From contig LNKV01000139.1 in assembly GCA_001465935.1 (NCBI GenBank), positions 5,956-19,996 of the forward strand: 14,041 bases of DNA. The letters are read 5' to 3'. The notes beneath the pieces are model-generated. The model saw nothing but the letters and a program-made list of their open reading frames with translations. It had not been told where the DNA came from and searched no databases. Below, piece by piece: positions 6,713 to 13,889 of the stretch (its first letter is position 1; the number at the start of each line of letters is the position of its first letter). A program made the position numbers and the translations under genes. This DNA comes from Clarireedia homoeocarpa (taxonomy: Eukaryota; Ascomycota; Leotiomycetes; Helotiales; Rutstroemiaceae).

Positions 6713-7589
6713 TTATTCAGCACTTATATATACTTTACCTTTGGCTTCATCATCCAATAAAGATCCGTTATTCACTGTACGTATTCCTTCTGCATGCAAA
6801 TAACCTCAAGCTTCCTCATTACTTATATTTAATTTATCAGCTAAATCTTTTGCTTTCTTCTTAGCAAATTTTCATGCTGGTACTTGAAGCAATATTTGGC
6901 CCTTTTCTTTTTCTAAACGTTCTAAACGTTTAGCTTCTGTTTCTGCTAGTGTTATTTCAATTGCAATTTGGTTTGCACCGCGAAGCGACTAACTTTTATT
7001 TAAATCTTCTTTCAGACTCTAAACGATATTATAACTCTTCACGTATTATGTTCTCTTCGGCCTTAATTCCTTTTGGTCTATCTATAATACCTCTAGCTTG
7101 TTGTTCATGATATAACTTACGTGCTGTTTCTGGTGTAATATTACTATATACCTTAGTAAACTCATCAAACTTACATAAACCAGAAGCTAAACAACCGGCA
7201 CAACTAGAATAATTAACTCAAACTCAGTTCGGACACCAATAGTAAGTCAGTAGTTACAACGATATTTATAATACCTTCCTCCCTGTGTTTGAGTAGTATT
7301 ATTACCACCAGTTGAACTACTACCAGAAGTATTCATAGTAGAAACAGCCCAATCTTTTATATCAAATACTTTAGATTTATTGTCAGGTTGGTTATTTTCC
7401 AGTGTAGCAGTCACTTTATACGGATAACCCCCAGATCAAATACCTTTTAACCTGCTTTTAAGAAAACTAGGTTTAAGTAACCTTCAATCAGGACTATATA
7501 ACTCAAAAGCCAAACCAGAAAATAACTGATTTATATCTACAATAAATAAAAGCAGTAGGACTTTTACGATAAATTACTAAATTCGTGTT
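6713..7589 (-). pseudogene. unrecognised Trp/Cys-rich protein, copy 1 (decayed)
   Basis: On the minus strand with TGA as Trp, long coding-like segments follow each other. A hydrophobic segment VKVLLLLFIVDINQLFSG leads into AFELYSPDWRLLKP, a Ser/Thr/Asn/Gln-rich linker, and YYKYRCNYWLT. After a one-base frameshift near 7243 come YYWCPNWVWVNYSSCAGCLASG and a charged helix region (TPETARKLYHEQQARG). Two TAA codons and a GC-motif insertion near 6975-6993 interrupt the next part. It ends with a Glu/Lys-rich coiled-coil-like segment (AETEAKRLERLEKEKG), then DLADKLNISNEEAWGYLHAE, and stops at TAA 6713. No known domain is recognised. The start is not determinable, and the hydrophobic segment suggests membrane attachment. 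It shares its central motif with the sequence at 5260-5946. Confidence 0.6.
6975..6993. repeat. short GC motif, copy 2, inside unknown ORF
   Basis: The same 19-nt TGCACCGCGAAGCGACTAA as at 6592. Here it sits at the point where the reading frame of the unknown ORF shifts, so it probably entered as an insertion that broke the gene. Confidence 0.65.
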
Positions 7590-7724
7590 AATCCTGTTAA
7601 GTTTACGCGAAGACACTAAATAAGTAGTAAAAGAAAAAGCTATATAACTAACCAAGTATTTATTAGTATTGACTATATAAATCAAAGCAGTAGGACTTTT
7701 ACGAAAAATACCTAAAATCGTGTT
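7542..7724. repeat. imperfect direct repeat of about 48 nt
   Basis: Units at 7542-7589 and 7678-7724 share AAAGCAGTAGGACTTTTACG and flanking bases ending CGTGTTA. The period is about 136 nt. On the minus strand both encode the start of the unknown ORF (KVLLL), so the 5' end of that gene has been duplicated. The upstream copy abuts the short atp9 3' piece. Confidence 0.65.
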
Positions 7725-7727
7725 AGA

Positions 7728-8360
7728 TAAAAAAGCCATCATTAATGCAAATCCAATTTCACTGAGCCAATCATTGAGACAGCTGTTGTATCGTTAAATC
7801 ATTCATGCAAGACCGCATTTAACGGCCAGGGTATTCCGCTACCTTAGGACCCTCAGAGATAAGGCCGCCATTGATCGGGGTTTCCTTCAAATCCAAGCCT
7901 ATATTAGTCAACTTAGAATATTCGTTAACCAGCCGACATTGGGCAGAAATCACACTCAATACTTTGATTTATTATCTTATTGCAGAGTGCTTTGTTTTAA
8001 TTAAACAGTCGTACAACACTATTCCATGCTTCCTATTCTTTACCTTATATTAATAAGTAAGAATGGCTCTCCTTATCCCGAAGTTACGGTAGTTAGTTTG
8101 CCGAGTTCCTTAATGATTGTTCACTCAAACGCCTTCGTATTCTCTACTTGCTTACTTGGGGTAGTATTTAGGTACGGTAAACCTGTAGCTTCAGCAAAAG
8201 CAAAACCCAATATGACGTATGAGAATAATTGACCTCTAAGACTAGGATTTCTTGCTACACCTAGTATTAAAGCACCAAATACAACTCCAATTCCTACACC
8301 TGCTCCTATTAATCCTGTAGTAGCTAAACCTGTTCCTATAATTTTCGCCGACTGTATCAC
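7728..8360 (-). pseudogene. atp9: ATP synthase subunit 9 (atp9), interrupted by an rnl fragment
   Basis: Subunit c of the Fo ring, a 74-residue two-helix proteolipid in fungi. 8360-8178 gives 61 residues from IQSAKIIGTGLATTG through the conserved loop ARNPSLRGQL to GFAFAEATGL. The next residues of the family, FALMMAFL, appear at 7751-7728. Between them are 426 nt of large-subunit rRNA (7752-8177) with no intron features. After MMAFL the sequence departs from atp9 (the family's last residues LLYVx are replaced by SNTILG...). The essential Glu is present (FAEATGL). The first codon is GTG, not ATG, and an upstream in-frame TAA excludes an ATG start. As it stands the gene would make a truncated protein, so an intact copy is expected elsewhere. 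Confidence 0.85.
7752..8177 (-). rRNA. rnl: large-subunit (LSU) rRNA fragment embedded in atp9
   Basis: The minus strand aligns over its full length with E. coli 23S at about 1600-2015. It begins CCGTACCTAAA and has AGGTAGAGAATACGAAGGCG, GGAACTCGGCAAA, GTAACTTCGGGA, CCCGATCAATGGCGGCC, GGTCCTAAGGTAGCG and GGCTCAGTGAAATTG. Both ends stop abruptly against atp9 codons. No other part of rnl is in the window, so it is a fragment and not a working rRNA gene, unless the LSU rRNA is in pieces. The sequence is well conserved, so the insertion is recent or selected. Confidence 0.9.
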
Positions 8361-8552
8361 TAAATTTAACGGTTAAATTTATTTATAACAAGGGAGACCC
8401 TTATAATTTTAAAGATGATTAAAAATAATGCAAATATTTATCTTTAACTCTTTAGAGATTTAGTTTTATATCTTTATCTAATGTCTAGAAAGATGAAACT
8501 TTTAATTTTTTTTATTTATATGTAAATACATTTATTTACATTTTGCACTGCT
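8361..8552. other. spacer upstream of atp9
   Basis: I see no gene here. AT-rich, with a short dyad TAAATTTAACGGTTAAATTTA just before the atp9 start (8361-8381) that could be an operator-like or processing structure. The function is unknown. Confidence 0.4.
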
Positions 8553-8623
8553 GGAGATATGGGGGAATTGAACCCCTAATTAAGGATCTGCCCTAAAATA
8601 TAGAACCATCTACTACATATCCC
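8553..8623 (-). tRNA. tRNA-like sequence with an unpaired anticodon arm
   Basis: 71 nt with a good acceptor helix (GGGATAT/ATATCTC with one G-T) and a T arm GGGG-TTCAATT-CCCC. A weak D arm contains GATGG. The segment where the anticodon arm belongs (TATTTTAGGGCAGATCC) cannot form a five-pair stem, and no loop has U before a sensible anticodon. I cannot name its amino acid. It may be a tRNA pseudogene, a chimaeric tRNA or a processing signal. A perfect palindrome abuts its 5' end. Confidence 0.45.
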
Positions 8624-8663
8624 TTAATACATATATCTTTACCGGTAAAGATATATGTATTAA
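8624..8663. repeat. 40-nt perfect palindrome
   Basis: TTAATACATATATCTTTACC followed by its exact reverse complement, centred on CCGG. It abuts the 5' end of the tRNA-like sequence without a gap. It could form a cruciform or a processing hairpin. Confidence 0.85.
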
Positions 8664-8914
8664 ATATAAACTATTATTGAGATAGCTAACCTCCACCTTA
8701 CTAATATATAGTTATAAAAAATATACTCACCAAGCTATTTTTATAACCTTTACTGGAAAATAAACTAGACTATTAACAATATACTAGTAGTGTAAAGATA
8801 AGCTATATTTCAGATAGCTTGAATATAAACCATATAAACCTGCGCCTGTATAAAAGCAATTATCTTTTAATAATTGCATATTATCTATTTTGTTGCAATA
8901 ATCTTATTAATTCT
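8664..8914. other. AT-rich spacer without a recognised gene
   Basis: I see no convincing gene here. There is one hairpin GCAATTAT/ATAATTGC at 8856-8877. The only minus-strand frame of note is about 31 codons and matches nothing I know. Confidence 0.4.
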
Positions 8915-9110
8915 GGGGTAGGGGAGACAAACCTCCCACTTATTTTAGCTATATATTCTCCCCTAAATGGGAAAATATGAGAGCGCTCTCCCCCTTCTGT
9001 TCTCCCCTCCTGCGTAAGCGACTCCTCAATTAATTGAGGAGTCGCTTCGCAGAGGGGAGACTAGTTGAGGAGTCAGAGGGGAGTGCTTCGCAGGGGGAGA
9101 GGTATCTAAA
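8915..9110. repeat. GC-rich repeat cluster with central palindrome
   Basis: Several GC segments rich in CTCCCC and GGGGAGA surround the 32-nt palindrome at 9016-9047. 9016-9071 is identical to 1-56. Further on, GGGGAGTGCTTCGCAGGGGG repeats the motif also found at 5790. It sits between the tRNA-like region and atp6 and has no coding role. Confidence 0.8.
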
Positions 9111-9262
9111 ATTAAAAGATCATTAATGGCCATATTAAGCGTGTATTCGCTTAAAAATGAAATACACAACATTTCTAAATCTAAATTGTATAACACTCGT
9201 GTAAAGGTAAAGGTTATGATTAAGAAAGTTAAGACAATAGACATATAATTACAAATTATAAG

Positions 9263-9280
9263 ATATGCTGCGCAGCATAT
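9263..9280. terminator. GC palindrome downstream of atp6
   Basis: ATATGCTGCGCAGCATAT, a perfect 18-nt palindrome within nearly pure A/T, 45 nt beyond the atp6 stop. It may be an mRNA 3'-end or stability hairpin, or just another GC element. The role is inferred. Confidence 0.4.
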
Positions 9281-9324
9281 ATAATTATATATATAAATTA
9301 TATGAAATTAAAAAAAATATAAAT

Positions 9325-12300
9325 TTAGTGTAAATCAAGAGCGTCCTTTATATATGATGATGACAAAACCACAAACACTTGTGCTTGAATCAAGGCAATA
9401 CCCAATTCTAAACCTGAGAAGGCTATTATGAAAGCTAAAGGTATTAAACCTAAAAAGAAGTAAATAATACCTGAAGTCATTATGTTGTAGGTGAAACCGG
9501 CTAATATGTTTAATAACATGTGACCTGAAAGTCGTTCAACAAATTCATCCTCACATTACGTTATTTCTTAACACAAGTAAACTTTTATTATTATTTCAAT
9601 TATTAGGTCTCTGCTTTGCACGAGAAAGTCCTCTGCCTGCAATGCAGGGCGCCAAAGGGCGAAGCCAGGAGACGTACACCACAGTATTCTAGTTTACTAA
9701 TTTTAAAAAATATTTTCCTTTAAAAGGTTTAGTTCTATTTTCTTTTAAGTATAAAGATATACTGGCTTGATGCAACAACAATGCTCTGGCAGCAACGCCA
9801 ATAGAAGGATATATTGTAACCTCTTTAGTTTCAACATTAGTAACCTCCACTTTTTGAAGTTGAAAACGCCCTCCCTCCCCGCAAAGCAGGGAGGGATGAA
9901 GCACGACAGTTGGTCCGAAACACTTCTGCGTAGCAGAGAAGGCATAATTTTTAGATTGATAAAACAGGCTACGTTGCGAAGCACTAACATTATACAAGTA
10001 AAAACAATATCTTCTAGTATAATTTCTAATAAAAGGTAATATTAGTCGTTCACAACTTTATACTTTCTTTAAAGGTATATATAAACTTTGTCCCCTTTGT
10101 TTAAAGGTGTTTGTATACTTTATCCTTTCTTTAAAGTGTTAAATCATAAACTTTACTCATATATAATAACTATGTTATTATGTTTATTTTCCTTTTCGAT
10201 TCCCAGCGTAACAGCTACTCGACTATTTAGTTGATAGAGGGAATAAAAACAAGGATAAATATTATAATTGAGGATAGGCTATTGTGATATCTTTAATCTT
10301 GAATTACCTCGTTTTACCATTACCTATCTAAATTAAGTAAATAATGCTCAAGTAGTGAAGACAAGAACCGGATTTACCGGCGACTAGAGTATACCTTACA
10401 CAATCTAAACTTATAGAACATGAAGAACCGTCTACTCGTTGCTCTTTTACAGTAATCATATCAAACATTACTGATTTAGATCCGCGATCACCCATTTCTA
10501 TTACTAGAATCTTTAACGATATTACTGTATCCTCAGTCATTAAGGAGGCCGCTATTTAAGTTTCCCTCAAAAGCTTAGTTGTTAAAGCTTTAGGGCTTCC
10601 CCGGAGTTTGGTTCTTTGACACAACAAGGATGAGATACCTAGTCTCATCTTTTTATGTTAGCCCCTAGTCTTAACCCTAGAGAAACGCACCGAGCGCAAT
10701 AAGAAACAAACTCAATTAAAACTAGTAAAGGCAATAAACCTAAAGGACAACCAGCAGGTACTAGTAAAGAAAAAAATTCTAAACCATGTTTTTGGAATCC
10801 TAATATAGTTGCACCTAAAACTATCGTAAAACTTAAAGCAAATGTTAATGCAAAGTGTGAAGTACTAGCAAAGCTATATGGACTACCAGATAGGACATAT
10901 AGTCCTATCCGGTTGGACTATTTCTTATCTCCTATAATATTAAAAAAATATAAGCGATTTTCACGTATAGTCTCTGAGGATCCCTCCATATGTTCTTATA
11001 GCTGATATCTGTGCACCTTGATGTCTACACTAAACATATGGAGGTTTCCAGCTAATTGTTCATTGTTTTATCTTTAGAGTTGTTACGTCTATTAAAGAGA
11101 AGCCAACCCGCCTATAAACAGGGCTTGCTTCGCAGCGCTAGCATCCTGTTTATGGAGGCAGCACGCCTCTCCCTATATCGTTTAGGGCTTATTTATAGAT
11201 AACGTATCTAAAGCATTAGAAGGTTTTAGCTTATAGTGAAATTTTATGTATTATAATAATTATACTTATCTTACCGATAGCGATGACATAATAATAATTA
11301 ATATCTTTTACCTTGGCGCTACTACACCAAAGTATATCTTGTTTCGGTTATCCCTGATCCCTACTGTGTGCTACATACACGCGCTATAGGGTATATACTA
11401 CCTACGTCTAAATATCATTTAGTTATCGAATCCATCATAACCACTACTTGTTTAAATTTATATCCGCCCAAGGCTATTCTACTTCTAACTAGTGTTATAT
11501 TAAGGATGTATTCTTTTATTATTCATGTTTCATTTAATACCTTGGATTTTTTCCTGCCGGCAGTCCCTCTTTGGTAAGATGGTGTTTAGATAAAATTAAC
11601 TCTGCTACTTTAACAAAATCCAAGTAGTTTAGTTGTTTAGTACCTATTAAAGAGTATTGGTTAAATAAAGGTATAATTTTATACCAAATATCCGAAAATT
11701 TAGAAACAACAAAATTTACTTCACTACGGCTTTTTAAAAAAGGGACGCAACATCTCCCACATCCTAAGTATTTGGTTAAATTATGGAATAATACTAAATC
11801 TCTAGTATGCTGAGATACTGTAAAGCTTAAACTTATATTATGTGTTGTTTTTTTGCTTTTAGATTCTTGGATTATAACCATAAAACATCCTTCACCTTCA
11901 ACAAACCCAATGAATCAGTAAATATCAGCTATTTCCGAAGGTTTTACCTCTGGTTTTACTGATGGTACTATATGAGGAAAAGACTCTTGCATTTTTTCAG
12001 ATAAACCCAGATTTAAACTAGCTTTTATGCTAACCAACTTAGTTAAACCTTCCATAGTAAGATGTTGTTTATTTTCTATTAAATCGACAGCTTGTTTAAA
12101 TAAAAGATAATCTGCAAATTTTTGAGTTATTAAAGGGTATTTATCAAAATGCTTTAGAATTATTCTTAAGTTCTTTAAAGAACTAACACGATAGGTTGAA
12201 GCATCATTACCATCTTTGTATATTTTACCTACACCCCAGGTTCTTTCTAATGCTTCTAATATAATTCTATCTTTATTATGCAAACTGATTTTAAAGACAG

Positions 12301-12904
12301 GTTTAACTTGTCATTTAAGTGACATTCTACTATCTTTATATATAGATATAGAAAAACACCCCTCTGCGTCCGTAAACCCTGTAATATAATAAGGGTTAAG
12401 ACAGTAAGCATTATTCCCCGTAACGTTGTAACGAGGAGATTTATAAATGGATGAAGTAGAATATACTCTAGTCTGGAATTGTTTTAATGTAGTCGTGGTA
12501 TTATTGGTTTTTCTAGTCACGGGTATAAATATATTATTGTTAATACATAGGCTCCTTTTAACCAATCCCACTAAATTATTTATCAAAATGAATATAAATA
12601 AAGTGTATATAAAAGGGAAATAGATTTGCCCCTTTCTAGGATTTATTTGGTTAGTAACAATACCATGTATTGTTGCGTAAATCGCTTCTTGACTTATTGA
12701 TCACTTATTACTCACTATCTTATTATAATTAGTTGTTAGTACATTTAAAAGTAATATCAATAAACCACCTATTGTTAAATATAATCCAATATTTGTTAAT
12801 GATATATGTAAGTTACCTAAGATAGGTGCATCTAAGCTAAAAAGATTTCTTATTTCAAACTGGTCTAAGGGACTAGGTATTTCAGTATAATTTAAGTTAA
12901 ACAT
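9325..12904 (-). CDS. atp6: ATP synthase subunit 6 (three exons)
   Basis: Fo subunit a, an inner-membrane protein that forms the proton path beside the subunit-9 ring. Exons 12904-12561 (344 nt), 10882-10655 (228 nt) and 9532-9325 (208 nt) add up to 780 nt, or 259 residues, the usual fungal length. Both junctions keep frame (GT|T CCA and AT|A CTT), each 5' exon ends in T and each intron in G. The start MFNLNYTEIPSPLDQFEI is the fungal N-terminus; the end is IQAQVFVVLSSSYIKDALDLH. The functional Arg is in SYCARCVSLGLRL near the exon 2 end. This organism has Cys where I expected Leu and Asn. SNKW uses TGA for Trp. It lies downstream of atp8, as is common. Confidence 0.95.
9605..9675. repeat. 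GC-rich hairpin cluster in atp6 intron 2
   Basis: GTCTCTGC...GAGAC ends enclose CCTGCAATGCAGG (a palindrome) and GCGCCAAAGGGCG. It lies between the remnant ORF stop (9689) and the 3' splice site, so splicing would remove it. Confidence 0.6.
9689..9997 (-). pseudogene. GIY-YIG-type endonuclease remnant (NUMOD1 tail)
   Basis: The last 55 residues, with VEVTNVETKEVTIYPSIG, ARALLLHQASISLYL and KPFKGKYFL, match the NUMOD1 DNA-binding repeat at the end of fungal GIY-YIG intron endonucleases. No GIY-YIG catalytic domain is visible upstream, so only the DNA-binding tail remains. The N-terminal part of this frame contains three GC-rich hairpins (around 9877-9910, 9928-9945 and 9973-9985) that seem to be insertions. 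The gene has lost its nuclease. The intron may still splice, since its RNA core is separate. Confidence 0.75.
9873..9910. repeat. GC-rich hairpin inside the NUMOD1 remnant
   Basis: CCCTCCCTCCCCGC and GCAGGGAGGGA form a strong hairpin around AAA. It lies inside the decayed ORF and resembles the GC clusters elsewhere, so it is probably an insertion. Confidence 0.6.
10060..10155. repeat. imperfect tandem repeat, about three 31-nt units
   Basis: TTTAAAGGT and a following ACTTT recur at 10068, 10100 and 10130, with diverging spacers. It lies in atp6 intron 2 between the core and the endonuclease remnant. No function is evident. Confidence 0.6.
11111..11155. repeat. GC-containing hairpin in atp6 intron 1
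   Basis: ATAAACAGG and CCTGTTTAT pair around a GC-rich interior with GCTTCGCAGCGCTAGC. It carries the window's CTTCGCAG motif and lies outside the catalytic core. Confidence 0.65.
11534..12560 (-). CDS. LAGLIDADG homing endonuclease, fused to atp6 exon 1
   Basis: With TGA as Trp (12311 and 11915), one frame runs from the atp6 start codon through exon 1 into the intron and stops at 11534, 456 codons in all. The intron part begins at codon 115 and is probably freed by proteolysis, as for other exon-fused intron proteins. Motif 1 is YITGFTDAEGCF and motif 2 FIGFVEGEGCF; both have the acidic residue. Each half ends with the HLT..GL helix. The C-terminus is odd: after HLTKEGL the frame enters a 10-nt GC palindrome (11554-11563) and ends PAGKNPRY. 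Another frame just beyond it gives KIQGIKWNMNNKR, the family's normal tail. The protein therefore seems to have lost only its last residues. Role: intron mobility and possibly splicing. Confidence 0.9.
11554..11563. repeat. GC micro-palindrome that shifts the endonuclease tail
   Basis: CTGCCGGCAG is a perfect 10-nt palindrome at the spot where the endonuclease reading frame leaves its expected C-terminus. It is probably a tiny member of the GC element family. Confidence 0.6.
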
Positions 12905-12979
12905 TTTTCTTATTATTTATTATTGATTATTATTTAAACAAGGACTTTTTCTTTACATCTACTTATTTTACCTTGCTCA

Positions 12980-13062
12980 TTTTTTTTTTCTTTTTTTTAA
13001 TAAATATTTATTTATTATTAAAAAGTTAATTTGTTGATTAAAAAAAAAAAAGAAAAAAAAAG
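12980..13062 (+). repeat. AT-rich inverted-repeat element, family A, copy 4
   Basis: T-run and A-run ends surround the shared core TTTATTATTAAAAAGTTAAT, with one variant base (TTTGTTGATT). It lies between atp8 and atp6. Confidence 0.78.
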
Positions 13063-13206
13063 GCCTTACTACATAGAACCAGGAGTGCAAAGTAGAGTGT
13101 ATAGAAAGAGGTAAACCAAGATTACTATGAAGCAAAGTGAGATGTCGCTAAAAAATATAACTACAGTAGTTTATTAGATTTTTTATATCTTTAGCCGGGA
13201 TTGCTT
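13063..13206. other. spacer between two family A elements
   Basis: I see no gene or tRNA here. The base composition is more balanced than in the flanking elements, so it may be the original atp8-atp6 intergenic sequence. Confidence 0.45.
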
Positions 13207-13294
13207 ATTTTTTTTTTTCTTTTTTTTTTAACAATAAATATTTATTTATTATTAAAAAGTTAATTTATTTATAAAAAAAAAAAGAAAAAAAAGA
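13207..13294 (+). repeat. AT-rich inverted-repeat element, family A, copy 5
   Basis: The same structure and core as at 12980, in the same orientation. Two copies thus stand close together in the atp8-atp6 spacer. Confidence 0.78.
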
Positions 13295-13419
13295 ACTAGC
13301 ACAGCCATAATTTAGTATAACCAGGCGCCTTCCTCTTATTTGAATAAGGTTCATTGAAGAAGAGCAGGACTTATGTCAAGATAAAAGGGGAGTAATAGGA
13401 TATATATTAAAAAGATAAA

Positions 13420-13566
13420 CTATAATTTGCTTATAAATACACGAGAAATAAATAACCTAACAAATCTAGGTAAAGTATATTTTGAAAAGACATATATCAT
13501 CACTGTTAATAAAATAAAAGCAAATGTGACTTGATTTATAAAATGAAAGGGTACTAATTGAGGCAT
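13420..13566 (-). CDS. atp8: ATP synthase subunit 8
   Basis: A 48-residue protein starting MPQLVPFHFINQVTF, the signature N-terminus of fungal Atp8. One transmembrane segment follows (FAFILLTVMIYVF, about residues 15-27), then a basic tail RFVRLFISRVFISKL. The stop is TAG. Atp8 is a small Fo stator protein of the inner membrane. The length matches the family (about 48-52 residues in fungi). It precedes atp6 on the same strand, separated by about 515 nt that includes two AT-rich elements. The pair is probably cotranscribed. Confidence 0.95.
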   Translation of the reverse strand: MPQLVPFHFINQVTFAFILLTVMIYVFSKYTLPRFVRLFISRVFISKL

Positions 13567-13801
13567 ATGTATGACTATCTTTTTTTATTTGTTATTATTT
13601 GAACAAGGGCAGGGCTAATAAAAAAAGAAAAAAAAAAATAAAAATAAAAATAATAATAAATAAAGAAATTATCTTCTTTTTTTTTTTCTTTTTTTATAAC
13701 CAGCTTCTTTTTTGTTTCTTTTTACCAACAAATTGTGCAAGCCTTATTTTTATTGCGCTTGCTTTATTTTTTCCTTTTTTTTTAATAAATAATTTTATTA
13801 T
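13567..13801. other. AT-rich region upstream of atp8 with inverted repeats
   Basis: No gene is supported. 13617-13698 has A-run and T-run arms (ATAAAAAAAGAAAAAAA and its partner), an inverted-repeat element of the same style as the others but with its own interior. A small hairpin GCAAG/CTTGC lies near 13738-13763. The atp8 promoter or processing site may lie here, but I see no known consensus. Confidence 0.55.
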
Positions 13802-13884
13802 CTGCCTATTTTTTTCTTTTTTTTTATTTAAATATAAAATAAATATAAAAAATAAATAAATATTAAAATAAAAAAAAAGGAAAA
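13802..13884. repeat. AT-rich inverted-repeat element, family B, copy 2
   Basis: The first 76 nt are identical to 865-940. The identity of such low-complexity sequence over 76 nt, with the same CTGCCTA left end, shows recent duplication or homogenisation. Confidence 0.8.
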
Positions 13885-13889
13885 AATTT

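Larger units (their letters stand above)
9533..10654 (-). mobile_element. group I intron 2 of atp6
   Basis: 1122 nt between exon end AACAT and exon start ACTTTCAGG, ending in G. The conserved core is packed into the first 280 nt: CTCCGGGGAAGCCC, GGGAAACTTAAATAGC, GGGTGATCGCGGATCTAAATC, an R element AAAGAGCAACGAGTAGACGG (10428-10448) and an S element AAGGTATACTC (10387-10399). P7 pairs GAGTA with TACTC. The remaining 850 nt, past P7, holds a decayed endonuclease gene, GC clusters and a short tandem repeat. Confidence 0.88.
10883..12560 (-). mobile_element. group I intron 1 of atp6 with LAGLIDADG ORF
   Basis: 1678 nt between exon end GGATTGGT and exon start TCCATATAGC; the intron ends in G. 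The ORF fills the 5' two thirds. The RNA core follows it: AATTAGCTGGAAACC (P4 region, near 11045-11059), CTCAGAGACTATACG (R, near 10968-10982) and AAGAAATAGTCC (S, near 10915-10926). P7 pairs GACTA with TAGTC. A GC hairpin is inserted at 11111-11155 between ORF and core. Confidence 0.9.

Noticed and set aside
7752..8177. The insert in atp9 as an intron
   Set aside because: No group I core, no domain V and no T...G or GUGYG...AY ends; it aligns throughout with mature LSU rRNA.
8026..8232. Plus-strand frames of 60-68 codons around 7871-8232
   Set aside because: They are antisense to the LSU rRNA fragment and the atp9 codons.
9026..9244. A 72-codon minus-strand frame with SEYTLN
   Set aside because: The end is read from the GC cluster. 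The stretch SEYTL has a weak likeness to SLREYTL of the GIY-YIG relic, too short to support a homologue.
10328..10540. A 70-codon minus-strand frame with KEQRVDGS
   Set aside because: The amino-acid pattern recurs in fungal introns only because the group I core is conserved as RNA; here it covers the R and S elements of atp6 intron 2.
13320..13365. Possible tRNA T arm with TTCAAAT on the minus strand
   Set aside because: The surrounding sequence has no acceptor helix or anticodon arm; the match is a simple AT dyad.
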